64,000 nt of DNA from Paraburkholderia sp. BL23I1N1 (GCF_003610295.1 NZ_RAPV01000001.1:6572001-6636000), one strand, 5' to 3'. Counted from the first letter of the stretch, positions 45,378-54,741 are shown. Program-made: numbers and translations. Notes: generated from the sequence alone by a model not told the origin.

Positions 45378-46192
45378 GTGCGCCCTCCGGCCTGACGTTC
45401 GGCGTCGTGGGCGCCATCGAACTGCGCGTCGCGTTTTTCGATGAAGGCCGAGCGTGCTTCCGCCGAATCGTTCGTCATATACGCCTGCAACGTTAAGCCC
45501 TGCTCCCAGCGATATTTGTCTTCGAGGTCGCCGTCTTCGACACCGTTCAGCGCTTCTTTCGCGAGTTGCAGCATCGCGGGGCTCTTCGAGGCGATCTTGC
45601 GGGCAATCTCGAACGCCGCCTCGCGCAGTTGTTCGCGCGGCACCACGCGCTCGACCGCGCCGAGCCGGTAGGCTTCTGCGGCGTCGACCATGTCGCCCGT
45701 GAAATACATGGCGCGCACTTTCTGCACGCCGAACATCCGTTGCAGGTGGGCGCCACCGCCCATTGCGCCACGGTCGATCTCAGGCACGCCGAAGCGCGCG
45801 CAGTCGGAGGCGACGATCACGTCCGCCGCGCCGCAAATGCCGATGCCGCCGCCCAGCACGAAGCCATGCACCGCGACGATCACCGGCTTCGGATTGCGGT
45901 GCACCGCGCGAAAGGTCGCGTAATTGCCGGCGTTGACTGCGACGATCCGTTCGGGATGCGCCGCCAGTTCCTTGATATCGACGCCCGCGCAAAAGCCTCG
46001 CCCCGCGCCACGCAGCACGATCACGTGGACGCTGTCGTCGCGACCCAGCGCGTCGATTGCGTCGGCCAGCGCCTGCCAGCCGCGCGCATCGAGCGCATTG
46101 ACCGGCGGCTGGTCGATCACCAGTTCGCCGATGCCGCCTTCGCGTTCGATCCTGAACGGCAGCGCGCGGACGCTATTGATGGGTTCTGTCAT
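45374..46192 (-). CDS. echA20: EchA20-like crotonase, ring-opening CoA hydrolase
   Basis: 272 residues. Oxyanion motifs GRGFCAGVDIKEL and HGFVLGGGIGICGAADVIVA are clear. The phrases FGVPEIDRGAMGGGAHLQR and DKYRWEQGLTLQ agree with EchA20 of mycobacteria as I recall it, which hydrolytically opens the last steroid ring (ring C) of HIEC-CoA to give COCHEA-CoA, the substrate of IpdAB. Presence beside IpdA, IpdB, IpdC supports this. A 156-bp spacer with degenerate short repeats lies upstream. Confidence 0.85.
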   Translation of the reverse strand: MTEPINSVRALPFRIEREGGIGELVIDQPPVNALDARGWQALADAIDALGRDDSVHVIVLRGAGRGFCAGVDIKELAAHPERIVAVNAGNYATFRAVHRNPKPVIVAVHGFVLGGGIGICGAADVIVASDCARFGVPEIDRGAMGGGAHLQRMFGVQKVRAMYFTGDMVDAAEAYRLGAVERVVPREQLREAAFEIARKIASKSPAMLQLAKEALNGVEDGDLEDKYRWEQGLTLQAYMTNDSAEARSAFIEKRDAQFDGAHDAERQAGGRT

Positions 46193-46348
46193 GTCTCCGT
46201 CCCTGGTGAATGTTTGTGGGTTTGCTTTATGAGGTCATGCGTTCAGTTATGCGTTGTGTCATGCCTCGTGTCGCGTGTTGGGTCACGCCTGACGTCATGC
46301 AGCGGCGCATACGTTGGAGCGTGCGTGGCGTCGGCGTCATGGCTTGAT

Positions 46349-47431
46349 TCACACGTGAACCGGCACGCCGCGCATGGCCGCAAGCGCATCGAGCCGCGCC
46401 ACGGCATCGTCGACAATGCGTGCGATCAAGGTCTCGCACGGCTCGATCGCGCCGATCACCGCGGCGACCTGGCCGCTCGGCAATACGCCCTCGTCCGGCT
46501 TACCGTCAACGATGGCGCGTTGAATCAGAAACGGTGCGTTCGCCGCCATCAGCGTCTGACTCGCGGTGTAGCTGTGATCGCGCAGTGCCTTCTGACCGAG
46601 CGACGCCATCTGTGCGAAAGTCATGCCGCTCTGGCGACGCCACGCTTCAGCTGTGCGCAACGCGAAAAGCGTGCGGCGTAATGGGCCGAAAGCTTCGAGA
46701 CGCAGCAGATAAGGGTTGTCGATCATGCGTTGCGGCAAGCCGTCGAGCGCCGCGGATACACGGATTTGCGACGGGTCGTTGACCGCCACGTAGCGTTCGA
46801 GCGTCGAGCGCGGCACGGGCGACTCTTCCGCCATCAGAAAACGCGTGCCCATGGCAATGCCTGCCGCGCCGTAGCCGAGCGCCGCCGCGAGACCGCGTCC
46901 GTCGAAGAAGCCGCCTGCGGCGATCACCGGCACGTTCACAGCATCCAACACACGTGGCAACAGCAGCGTGGTCGGCATCGACCCGGTATGGCCCCCGCCC
47001 TCCGCGCCTTGCGCGGTGACCGCGTCGGCGCCCAGTTCGACCGCCTTAGCCGCGTGTTTCGGTGCGCCCACGGTGGGGATGCACAACACGCCCGCGTCCT
47101 TGAAGCGGTGGATCGTCTTCGCGTCAGGTCCGCGTCCGTAGCTCACTGCACGCAGCCGGTGCTTGATCGCCAGATCGACCACCTGTGCCGCGTTCGGCTG
47201 GAACATATGGAAGTTGATGCCGAACGGCTTATCCGTCAGTTCCTTCACGCGCAGGATTTCCGCTTCCACGCGTTCGGCCTCGAGCGTCGCGCCAGCCAGA
47301 AAACCGAAGCCGCCCGCATTACAGGTTGCGGCGACGAGCTTTGCGTCGGCAACCCAACCCATGGCCGTCTGCACGATCGGATAGCGGCAGCCGAGCAGAT
47401 CGCACAAGGGCGTATGCAGCGTCGTGCTCAT
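46349..47431 (-). CDS. ipdC: IpdC-like flavin-dependent reductase (nitronate monooxygenase fold)
   Basis: 360-residue TIM-barrel flavoprotein. YPIVQTAMGWVADAKLVAAT at the start, AQGAEGGGHTGSMPT for FMN phosphate binding, IAAGGFFDGRGLAAALGYGA and MGTRFL are the nitronate-monooxygenase family marks; the context and the sequence agree with IpdC (Rv3553), which reduces a ring C/D CoA intermediate. Its ATG overlaps the stop of the upstream hydratase as ATGA. Confidence 0.87.
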   Translation of the reverse strand: MSTTLHTPLCDLLGCRYPIVQTAMGWVADAKLVAATCNAGGFGFLAGATLEAERVEAEILRVKELTDKPFGINFHMFQPNAAQVVDLAIKHRLRAVSYGRGPDAKTIHRFKDAGVLCIPTVGAPKHAAKAVELGADAVTAQGAEGGGHTGSMPTTLLLPRVLDAVNVPVIAAGGFFDGRGLAAALGYGAAGIAMGTRFLMAEESPVPRSTLERYVAVNDPSQIRVSAALDGLPQRMIDNPYLLRLEAFGPLRRTLFALRTAEAWRRQSGMTFAQMASLGQKALRDHSYTASQTLMAANAPFLIQRAIVDGKPDEGVLPSGQVAAVIGAIEPCETLIARIVDDAVARLDALAAMRGVPVHV

Positions 47432-48333
47432 GCGGCTTCTCCGTCGGCCTTTCCGTTCTCTTGCGTGGCGGCAGATGTGGCCGCAGCGGGCCGTTGCGAT
47501 TCGGCCATTTTGCGGGCGTCGTACCCCCCCAGCTTGTCGCCACTCACCAGCTCGTTGTGTGCATGCGCGAAGTGATGCCAGGCAAATGCCGCATCCATCG
47601 CCGCGCGCTTGCCTTGCAATTCTTCGACGTGATTCACGGCCTGCTTCGTCAGCGTCAAGCCGAGGCGCGGCATGCGCGCGATCTTCGCGGCGATTTCCGT
47701 CGTGGCGTCCTGCAAGCGCTCGCGCGGCACGACGCGGTTGACCATGCCCATCTGATACGCGCGCGCCGCGTCCATCCGTTCGCCGAGAAACAGAAACTCC
47801 TTGGCGATGCGTGGATTCAGTTCATACGCATGCGCGAAATACTCGACGCCTGGAATGCCCATGCGCACCACCGGATCGGAAAAGAACGCGTCGTCCGATG
47901 CTACGATCAGGTCGCACACCCACGCCAGCATCAGGCCGCCCGCCACGCACGCGCCCTGCACCATCGCGATGGTCGGCTTGGGCAGATCGCGCCAGCGGCG
48001 GCACATGCCGAGATAGACTTCCTGTTCGCGGGCGTACAGAAACTCGCCGCCTTCCTTGCCGACATGGTCGTACCAGAGCGAGGCGCGCTCGAACGACTGG
48101 TCGATGTCGCGGCCCGGCGTGCCGATATCGTGGCCCGCCGAAAAATGCTTGCCCGCGCCCGCAAGAACGATGACCTTCACCGCATCGTCGTTCGACGCGC
48201 GCTTGAACGCGGCGTCGAGCGCATACGTCATTTTCGAGTTCTGCGCGTTGTGATACTCGGGGCGGTTCATCGTGATCGTGGCAATGCCGTCGCTCACGTT
48301 ATAGTCGACGACGCTTTCGTGGGTGGCTTGCAT
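47428..48333 (-). CDS. Enoyl-CoA hydratase/isomerase family protein
   Basis: 301 residues. The crotonase motifs are GKHFSAGHDIGTPG and QGACVAGGLMLAWVCDLIVA; between them an insert (FERASLWYDHVGKEGGEFLY) lengthens the loop, and a Pro/Ala-rich tail extends the C-terminus. This group is common in steroid clusters of Proteobacteria, but its substrate is not certain. ATG 48333 follows GAGGGACATT, eight bases after the ipdB stop; the longer GTG start at 48345 would overlap ipdB. Confidence 0.86.
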   Translation of the reverse strand: MQATHESVVDYNVSDGIATITMNRPEYHNAQNSKMTYALDAAFKRASNDDAVKVIVLAGAGKHFSAGHDIGTPGRDIDQSFERASLWYDHVGKEGGEFLYAREQEVYLGMCRRWRDLPKPTIAMVQGACVAGGLMLAWVCDLIVASDDAFFSDPVVRMGIPGVEYFAHAYELNPRIAKEFLFLGERMDAARAYQMGMVNRVVPRERLQDATTEIAAKIARMPRLGLTLTKQAVNHVEELQGKRAAMDAAFAWHHFAHAHNELVSGDKLGGYDARKMAESQRPAAATSAATQENGKADGEAA

Positions 48334-48341
48334 AATGTCCC

Positions 48342-49139
48342 TCACACGCGGCGCGGCGCGGGGTTATTGCGCACAACACTCGCACGCAGGTTATGCGGGT
48401 CGAGCGCGCGCACGATCCGAAGATCGTCGGCGCCTGGCGGTGGCGTTACGTGCATGTCGGGATGCGCGCGCAACTCGAATCCGGTCGCGTCCTGCACTTC
48501 GTCGAAGCTCACACCAGGATGGAGCGAGCGCACCTGAACCGCATCATTCGCGCCGCCAAAGTCCATCACGCACAGATCGGTAATCACGCTGCGCAGATCG
48601 GTGAACGCGCGCATGCCGGGGATTTCGCGTGCCGGGTTGTAGCCCACGCTGCACACCATGTCGACTTCACCGGCAACGAACGCACGTTTGCTATGGCCGG
48701 AGACGAAAAACGAATTCGCGTGATTGATGCTGTTGCCCGGAAAACCGCGCGCGCCGAGTAGTTGCGTTTTCGGGCGCGCATAGTCGTCGCCGAGCCAGGA
48801 GATATTGGCCTGACCGAAACGGTCGATCTGCGTGGGCATCACCAACGCGTGACGCTTGCCATGCCACACGCAATCGAACACGCGCTCGTAGGTCATCAGG
48901 CCGGACGCCTGCAGGCGATAACCCGCCTCGCGCGGTCCGAGCGGCACCGGGCTTTCGACGAGATAGGCTTCGCCATCGGTAAGCATCAAACCCGCGTTGT
49001 AGGCGAGGCGCGCAAGACCAGCGGCCAAACGTGGGCCCGTACCGATGCCGGTGGCCAGCACTTCGCCGTCATCGCGCCAGACGCGCGCCGCCGCGGTAAT
49101 CATCAATTCGGCGAGGGAATAGTCGAGAGAGTCGCTCAT
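48342..49139 (-). CDS. ipdB: COCHEA-CoA hydrolase, IpdB subunit (CoA-transferase family I)
   Basis: 265 residues of the CoA-transferase beta-subunit fold: GIGTGPRLAAGLARLAYNAG near the N-terminus, ESPVPLGPREAGYR, and SVITDLCVMDF (given in part) near residue 190. In steroid degradation IpdAB acts as a retro-Claisen ring-opening hydrolase rather than a transferase. It follows ipdA by ten bases, in the same order as characterised clusters, and precedes the hydratase. Confidence 0.9.
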   Translation of the reverse strand: MSDSLDYSLAELMITAAARVWRDDGEVLATGIGTGPRLAAGLARLAYNAGLMLTDGEAYLVESPVPLGPREAGYRLQASGLMTYERVFDCVWHGKRHALVMPTQIDRFGQANISWLGDDYARPKTQLLGARGFPGNSINHANSFFVSGHSKRAFVAGEVDMVCSVGYNPAREIPGMRAFTDLRSVITDLCVMDFGGANDAVQVRSLHPGVSFDEVQDATGFELRAHPDMHVTPPPGADDLRIVRALDPHNLRASVVRNNPAPRRV

Positions 49140-49149
49140 GTGCGCTCCA

Positions 49150-50034
49150 TTACAGAATCGGCAACGGCAACGCCGCTACATGGGACCGGCCGCCTGCGCG
49201 TTGCAGATAGCCCGGTTCGTCGGCGCCTACTACCTCACTCAGGTAAGCCGCTGTTTGTTGCACGTCTTCCGCGCTCGCGCAATATGCCTTCAGATGCGGC
49301 AGATCCCAGCCATAGGCAGGCGCGCACGATGTGGGATGCGCGCCGCACGGCGCGTGCACCACGCCGCTTACAAGCGATCGCTCGAAGGTGTTGCGGCGCG
49401 CGAGATCGAGGTCGTTGCTCGCCAGCGTTTCGACCAGCGTTTCGCTGCTGACGAAGCACTTCGCCGCAGCCCGTGCAAACCATGCGTCGAAGAAAGGATC
49501 CGGACCGTCGATGCGCGTATTGCCCATCCGGTCCGCGGCGTTCACGTGCAGCAGCGCGGCGTCGAGTTCGAGCGCCGGCATCGCCAGCAGCGTCTCGCCG
49601 CCATAGGGCGATTGCACGGTGCGCAGATGCGGTGCGTGTTTCAGCAGATCGGTGCCCAGCCCGACACGCGTCGGCAAGAACGGCAGACGTGCCGCCGCGG
49701 CGCGCAGGCCGAGTTGCAGCAGGCCTTCGTCGAGTTCCCACACGTCGAGCGCGCCCTGTTCGCGCGCCCGGCGAAAATGCGGTTCGAGCGGAATCACATC
49801 GAGTGAAACGAAGCCGAACACGAGCTTGCGGACTTTTCCTGCGGCACACAGCAGCCCGACGTCAGGGCCGCCATACGCGACCACGGTGAGGTCCTTCAGA
49901 TTCGAGCGGACAATTTCGCGCACGAGTGCCATCGGTTTGCGGCGGGGACCCCAGCCGCCGATGCCGATCGTCATGCCGTCGGAAAGTTGCGCGACGGCAT
50001 CGCGTGCGCTGAGTGTTTTGTCGAGTTGTTTCAT
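49150..50034 (-). CDS. ipdA: COCHEA-CoA hydrolase, IpdA subunit (CoA-transferase family I)
   Basis: 294 residues. DGMTIGIGGWGPRRKPMALV is the alpha-subunit glycine-rich motif, then VAYGGPDVGLLCAAGKVRKL and GLGTDLLKH. The GGWG..RKPM form and the paired ipdB match the steroid-specific IpdAB heterotetramer that opens the last carbocyclic ring after EchA20. Located 75 bp behind hsaC. Start at 50034 has only a weak purine site (GCAGGAATACCGC). Confidence 0.9.
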   Translation of the reverse strand: MKQLDKTLSARDAVAQLSDGMTIGIGGWGPRRKPMALVREIVRSNLKDLTVVAYGGPDVGLLCAAGKVRKLVFGFVSLDVIPLEPHFRRAREQGALDVWELDEGLLQLGLRAAAARLPFLPTRVGLGTDLLKHAPHLRTVQSPYGGETLLAMPALELDAALLHVNAADRMGNTRIDGPDPFFDAWFARAAAKCFVSSETLVETLASNDLDLARRNTFERSLVSGVVHAPCGAHPTSCAPAYGWDLPHLKAYCASAEDVQQTAAYLSEVVGADEPGYLQRAGGRSHVAALPLPIL

Positions 50035-50109
50035 GCGGTATTCCTGCGTACTTGCTGCGGGTTTGCTGCGTGCTCTCTGCGAATATTCTGTGGGGTTGCC
50101 AATCAGGGC

Positions 50110-51006
50110 CTAACGGAATCCAACGCTGAAGTCGTGGCCCCACAGGCTCACGCGGGTCGCCTCGTAGACGCTGTGCTGCGCCCAATCGACCGTCAAGCCG
50201 CCGTAGCCATACTCGAGATCGAAGCCGCCCGGCGTTTTCATGTAGAACGAAATCATGTGGTCGTTGCAATGACGGCCGAGCGTGGCGGAGAGCTTCACGC
50301 CGTGCGTGGCGACCCGGTCGAGCGCGCGGCCCACTTCGTCCATCGAGTTCACTTCGGCCATTACGTGGATGCAGCCGGACGGCACCGCGAGGTCCATGAT
50401 CGCGAGGCTGTGATGGCGCGCGTTCTTGCAATGCAGAAAGTGGATGCGCTTCTCGGGTTCGGCGGGATCGTCGGTGAAGCGCACGCGGAAGATGTCAGAG
50501 AGTTCGAAGCCGAGCACGTCGCGCAGGAATGCGTCGGTGGCGTCGAAATGCGGGGCGGGCAGCACGGCGTGACCGAGACCCATCGCGCCGGTAACGAAAC
50601 CGCTCACGCCGAGCGGCGAAGCGAAACGCCGGAAATCGGCGCGCACGCCCCAGAAGAACTCATGCCGGTTGCCGGACGGATCGGTGCACCACGCCATCGC
50701 CTGCACGCGGCGCAGCGCGGCGTCTTTCGCGCTGGCGCGGATCGTTTCCACGCCGGCCTGCTCGAGGGTGCGGATCGCGTCGTCGAAGGCGGCCGCGTCG
50801 GCCAGTTCCCAACCCGACGCGAAATAGCGATCGGCGTCGCCAGGCACGATCAGGTAGCGGAAATCGCGCTCGTCCATCTTCACGTACAGCGCGCCGTCCG
50901 TGGCGTCCTGCGTCTGCATGCCCAGCACGTTTTCCGCGTAGCCGCGCCATGTGCCGACATCCGCCGACTGCACGACAACGTAGCCTAAAGCCCGTACATC
51001 GATCAT
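50110..51006 (-). CDS. hsaC: 3,4-DHSA 4,5-dioxygenase (extradiol, HsaC/TesB)
   Basis: 298-residue two-domain vicinal-oxygen-chelate extradiol dioxygenase that cleaves the catecholic ring A of 3,4-DHSA. Iron ligands are His146 (GLGHAVLP), His214 (CIHVMAEV) and Glu265 (FDLEYGYG), in the same positions as HsaC (145, 215, 266). Second-sphere His199/His250 and Tyr255 are also in place (ARHHSLAIM, NDHMISFYMK). It heads the long ring C/D operon reading down to the RND gene. The cluster operator dyad is 62 bp upstream (51068). Confidence 0.93.
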   Translation of the reverse strand: MIDVRALGYVVVQSADVGTWRGYAENVLGMQTQDATDGALYVKMDERDFRYLIVPGDADRYFASGWELADAAAFDDAIRTLEQAGVETIRASAKDAALRRVQAMAWCTDPSGNRHEFFWGVRADFRRFASPLGVSGFVTGAMGLGHAVLPAPHFDATDAFLRDVLGFELSDIFRVRFTDDPAEPEKRIHFLHCKNARHHSLAIMDLAVPSGCIHVMAEVNSMDEVGRALDRVATHGVKLSATLGRHCNDHMISFYMKTPGGFDLEYGYGGLTVDWAQHSVYEATRVSLWGHDFSVGFR

Positions 51007-51067
51007 CTCCGACTCCTCCAGAACCTGTTGTTGTCAGGCTTATTCTGGCGGTCGGGGGGGCGGCTAA

Positions 51068-51086
51068 CATCGTCTGTTGAGACTAG
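51068..51086 (+). promoter_or_regulatory. Steroid-cluster operator candidate, site 4
   Basis: CATCGTCTGTTGAGACTAG matches the consensus except for A in place of the first G of GGAC, giving a perfect GTCT-N4-AGAC dyad. It lies 62 bp upstream of hsaC and touches the end of the fadD3-like gene. Confidence 0.7.
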
Positions 51087-52732
51087 CTTGCGGCGGTGTT
51101 TTCAGCGGATTTTTCCTGGTTTTCGGCGCTGCTTTCGACGTCACTTTTGACGGCCTCGCGCAAGCGGTATTTGAGCACCTTGCCCGCCGCGCTGACAGGC
51201 AACTGATCGACTAGCGTGAGATGCCGCGGCACCTTGTAGTTCGCCATGTTCTTGCGAGCCCAATCGGTCAGTTCTTCCGGGCTCGCGTGCTCGCCCGAGC
51301 GCAGCACCACATACGCATGTCCCACCTCGCCGAGCCGTTCGTCCGGTACGCCGACCAGCGCGACCTGCGCCACCGCGGGATGCGCGCTGAAGAGCCGCTC
51401 GATCTCCGCCGGATAGCAATTGAAGCCGCCGACGATGAACATGTCCTTGATACGGTCGGTGATACGCAGATAGCCGCGTTCGTCGAGTGTGCCGAGGTCG
51501 CCGGTATGGAGCCAGCCTTCATCGTCGATGGTGTCGATGGTGGCGTCCTGCTGGCCAAAATAGCCTTGCATCACGTTGTAGCCGCGAATCAGCACTTCAC
51601 CGGTCTCGCCGGTGGCAACCGCGTCGCCGCTGCTGTCGGCAATCCGAATCTCCACGCCGGGCATTGCACGGCCCGAGGTGTGAGCGACGGTTTCGGCGTC
51701 GTCGCCACCGCGGCATAGCGCGGCAAAACCGCATGACTCCGTGAGGCCATAGCCCGTCAGCACCGTTTCGAAACCCAGTTGCACGCGCATCCTTTCGATG
51801 AGACTCGGCGCAATCGCCGCCGCGCCGGTCACCGCGACGCGCAACGACGACAGGTCGCGCGTGGCCAGGTCCGGCATGTCGAGCAGCGCGTGATACAGCG
51901 TCGGCGGCCCCGGCAAGACGGACACACGGTCACTCACGATGCGTTCGAGCACACGCTCCGGGTTGAACACGAGATGCGGCAGCACGGTCGCGCCGCTCGC
52001 GAACGCCGCGAGCCAGCCAGCCTTGTAGCCGAACGCATGAAAGAACGGGTTGACGATCAGATAGCGATCGCTTTCGCGCAGCGTTGCGATCTGCGCCCAA
52101 TCGTGAACCGCATGGAGATTCTGGCCGTGCGTGGTCATGACGCCTTTCGGACGGCCCGTCGTGCCGGACGTGAACATGATGTCCATCAGCGTGTCGGGAC
52201 GCACCGCCGCCTCGCGAGCACGGAACGCGTCCATCGAGGTGCCTGCCGCGCGCAGCAGGAACGCGTCCCAAGTCTCGTCGTGGGCGCTCGCTTCCGATTC
52301 CGTTTCTGTTGCCGGGCCGTCGAACACCACGATGCGTTCAAGCGTCGCCGGACGGTGTGCGGCCAGCATGGCCGGATACGAATCGCCAAGGAAGGTGCCG
52401 CAGCAGAACAGCAGCCGCGCGCCGCTGTCCTCAAGAATCGCCGCGGCTTCCAGGCCTTTCATGCGGGTATTGATCGGCACCAGCGCTGCTCCCGCGCTAT
52501 GAATCGCGAGCGCCGCCACGATCCATTCAGCTATGTTCGGCGCCCAGATCGCGATACGCTCGCCCGGCTGGATGCCGCAGCTCATCAACGCGCGCGCCGC
52601 TCCGATCCGCGCCGCGTCCAGTTGCGCATAGCTCAGGTCGCCCTGGGCTGTTTCGATCGCGATGCGCGTGCCGTAGCGCGCGGCGCCGCGCGCGATCAGC
52701 GCGGGCGTCGTCAGGATGTGGTTGAGCGTCAT
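51083..52732 (-). CDS. fadD3: Acyl-CoA synthetase, FadD3-like (HIP-CoA ligase)
   Basis: 549 residues of the AMP-forming ligase family. The P-loop FTSGTTGRPKGVM is at ~187-199, GYGLTESCGF follows, then the hinge DRIKDMFIVGGFNCYPAEIE and the C-terminal catalytic Lys in GKVLKYRLRE. In steroid clusters FadD3 activates HIP, the C/D-ring acid released by HsaD. Context (between kshB and hsaC, with IpdAB) supports this; specificity cannot be proven from motifs. ATG 52732 is preferred; upstream in-frame codons are Arg-rich and noncoding in style. Last gene of the operon beginning at hsaA. Confidence 0.82.
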   Translation of the reverse strand: MTLNHILTTPALIARGAARYGTRIAIETAQGDLSYAQLDAARIGAARALMSCGIQPGERIAIWAPNIAEWIVAALAIHSAGAALVPINTRMKGLEAAAILEDSGARLLFCCGTFLGDSYPAMLAAHRPATLERIVVFDGPATETESEASAHDETWDAFLLRAAGTSMDAFRAREAAVRPDTLMDIMFTSGTTGRPKGVMTTHGQNLHAVHDWAQIATLRESDRYLIVNPFFHAFGYKAGWLAAFASGATVLPHLVFNPERVLERIVSDRVSVLPGPPTLYHALLDMPDLATRDLSSLRVAVTGAAAIAPSLIERMRVQLGFETVLTGYGLTESCGFAALCRGGDDAETVAHTSGRAMPGVEIRIADSSGDAVATGETGEVLIRGYNVMQGYFGQQDATIDTIDDEGWLHTGDLGTLDERGYLRITDRIKDMFIVGGFNCYPAEIERLFSAHPAVAQVALVGVPDERLGEVGHAYVVLRSGEHASPEELTDWARKNMANYKVPRHLTLVDQLPVSAAGKVLKYRLREAVKSDVESSAENQEKSAENTAAS

Positions 52733-52799
52733 GGTGAATTCGATGGGTGGGGTTCGCGGCAAGCGCAACACGCGAGGGTCGCGCGTGCGAACCGCGAAC

Positions 52800-53945
52800 C
52801 TAGTCGGGGAAAACCACGCGCAGCGTCGCGCTGGCAGGTGTCGCACTACAGGCAAGCGTCCAGCCGTCCGTCAGATCGGCCGCATCGAGCACATGGTTGG
52901 CGTTCAGGTTCACGCTGCCGGCTTCGACCCGGCACATGCAGGCGCCGCACAGACCGCTGCGGCACGAGTTGGGTGCGGGCACGTCGGCGCGCAGCATGGC
53001 GTCGAGCAGGGTTTCACCGCTTTCGCAGATGAAGGTGAAGGTGTTGCCATCGAGCACGGTTTCGATTGCAGCGTTGGTGACGGAGCTTGTATCGGTCGAG
53101 TCCGCGGCTGAGGGTACGTCAGGTAGTTCTGGTGCTGCGGATGCGGTGCGCGCTTCCGGCGCGCCCGTTGCTCCAGTCGTGTCAGTCGCTCCGCGCGTGC
53201 CAGGCAGGCCGCTCACGCCAGGCGCAGCCGGCAAATCCGGCAGCGAAGCAAACCGCTCCACATGCACCTTCGCTCGCGGCAACCCCAGCGCCAGCATTGC
53301 CGCCAACGCATTCTCCATAAACAGCGCGGGCCCGCAGATAAAGCATTCCTGCGTGCTCCACGGCCGCGCCAGTTCTTCAAGATGACGCTGCTGCGGAATG
53401 CCCTGCACGCTATCGAGCCAGTGAATCACGCGCAATCGTCCCGCGTGCCGCTGCCCGAGCTGCCGCAATTCTTCGCTGAAAATCACCGACTGCGCGTCCC
53501 GATTCGCGTAGATCAGGGTCAGCATGCCGCGCCCGTTCACCAACGCGGACTTGAGGATCGACAGCACCGGCGTGATACCGCTGCCGCCCGCGAACAGAAG
53601 CAGATCGCCGTCGAGCGAACGCGGCGTGAACACACCGGCGGGCGCCATCACGTCGAGCTCGTCACCGGGCTGGATGCTGTCGCACATCCAGTTCGACACG
53701 CGCCCGTCGCGTACCCGCTTGACGGTGATCTTCGGCGCGCGGTCGATGCCCGGCGCGCTCGACAATGAATAACAGCGCTGCACGACAGCATCCGCGCAAG
53801 GCACCTTGAGCGTGAGAAACTGCCCCGGGCGATAGCTGAAGGCATCGTGCAGCGTCTGCGGCAGATCGAACACGAAAGAGCGCGCGTCGGCGCTCTCCGT
53901 GATCACGTCCGCCACTTTGAGCCGGTGAAAACGCGAATCGGCCAT
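52800..53945 (-). CDS. kshB: 3-ketosteroid 9alpha-monooxygenase, ferredoxin reductase component
   Basis: 381 residues. FAD domain with RCYSLSSAP (about 57-65), NAD domain with FAGGSGITPVLSILKSAL (118-135) and CGPALFMENAL, then a C-terminal plant-type [2Fe-2S] ferredoxin with Cys328, Cys333, Cys336 and Cys366. It feeds electrons to KshA. Between NAD and ferredoxin domains (about 235-291) is an extra Ala/Thr/Pro/Gly-rich linker, which makes the protein longer than usual KshB (~350). ATG 53945 is accepted because family similarity starts at FHRLKVADVI. Confidence 0.9.
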   Translation of the reverse strand: MADSRFHRLKVADVITESADARSFVFDLPQTLHDAFSYRPGQFLTLKVPCADAVVQRCYSLSSAPGIDRAPKITVKRVRDGRVSNWMCDSIQPGDELDVMAPAGVFTPRSLDGDLLLFAGGSGITPVLSILKSALVNGRGMLTLIYANRDAQSVIFSEELRQLGQRHAGRLRVIHWLDSVQGIPQQRHLEELARPWSTQECFICGPALFMENALAAMLALGLPRAKVHVERFASLPDLPAAPGVSGLPGTRGATDTTGATGAPEARTASAAPELPDVPSAADSTDTSSVTNAAIETVLDGNTFTFICESGETLLDAMLRADVPAPNSCRSGLCGACMCRVEAGSVNLNANHVLDAADLTDGWTLACSATPASATLRVVFPD

Positions 53946-53956
53946 GGCGGGCGAAC

Positions 53957-54721
53957 TCAGGCGATGCCCATGATCATCTGCGCATTGTCGATCCGATACT
54001 CGCTGCCGTTGATGAAGCGAGATTCGTCGGACGCAAGGAACAGCACCAGATTCGCGATGTCTTCCGGCAAGCACATGCGCGAATGCGGGTCGACCGACCG
54101 CGTGAGCGCCTCACGGGTTTCTTCGGCTGCACCAAAGAACGGCGCGGTCATCGGCGTGAGAATGCCGTCCGGATGAATCGTGTTGCAGCGGACCTTGTAG
54201 CCCTGCTGCTTGCAGTGCGCGGCGATCGCGCGCGTCATTGCCGTCACCGCGCCCTTGCTGGCCGAATAGGCGCAGAACATGCCGAGTCCGCCCAACGCCG
54301 CCACCGACGACATGTTGACGATCGAACCGCCCTTCTCTTTCATCGCCTTCACCGCTGTGCGGCAACCGAGAAAATAGCCTTCTGCATTGATGCGCAGTAC
54401 GCGCTGCCATTGTTCGAGCGTGGTGTCCTCAATGCTGCCGAGCAACAGCACCGCGGCGTTGTTGACCAGCACATCCGGCGTGCCGAACGTCGTTTGCGCG
54501 GCGCCGAACACATCGTTCCAGCCTGTTTCCGACGAGATGTCATGGCGCACGAACAGGGCGGCGTCGCCGATCTGCGCGGCCACTTCGCGGCCGGCTTCCT
54601 CGTTGACATCGGTGAGCACGACACGCGCGCCTTCACGGGCGAACAGCAACGCATCCTGTTTGCCGACGCCGCTCGCAGCACCCGTCACGACGGCGATCTT
54701 GCCTTTGAGTCTGTCTCCCAT
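53957..54721 (-). CDS. 3beta/17beta-hydroxysteroid dehydrogenase (SDR)
   Basis: 254 residues, the length of the Comamonas testosteroni 3beta/17beta-HSD, with which it shares many blocks: GKIAVVTGAASGVGKQ, SDVNE-like acidic site, FVRHDISSE, NNAAVLLLGSIED, the active site MSSVAALGGLGMFCAYSASK, NTIHPDGILTPM and the end FLASDESRFINGSEYRIDN. The His-Pro-Asp-Gly and GSE-x4-DN features are specific to this branch. It oxidises 3beta or 17beta hydroxyl groups, for instance of testosterone. It lies 11 bases before kshB. Confidence 0.87.
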   Translation of the reverse strand: MGDRLKGKIAVVTGAASGVGKQDALLFAREGARVVLTDVNEEAGREVAAQIGDAALFVRHDISSETGWNDVFGAAQTTFGTPDVLVNNAAVLLLGSIEDTTLEQWQRVLRINAEGYFLGCRTAVKAMKEKGGSIVNMSSVAALGGLGMFCAYSASKGAVTAMTRAIAAHCKQQGYKVRCNTIHPDGILTPMTAPFFGAAEETREALTRSVDPHSRMCLPEDIANLVLFLASDESRFINGSEYRIDNAQMIMGIA

Positions 54722-54741
54722 CTTCGTTCTCTCTTTCAGTG

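Noticed and set aside
47428..48333. Naming this hydratase echA20
   Set aside because: The crotonase at 45374-46192 matches EchA20 better in the VPEIDRGAMGGG and RWEQGLT regions.
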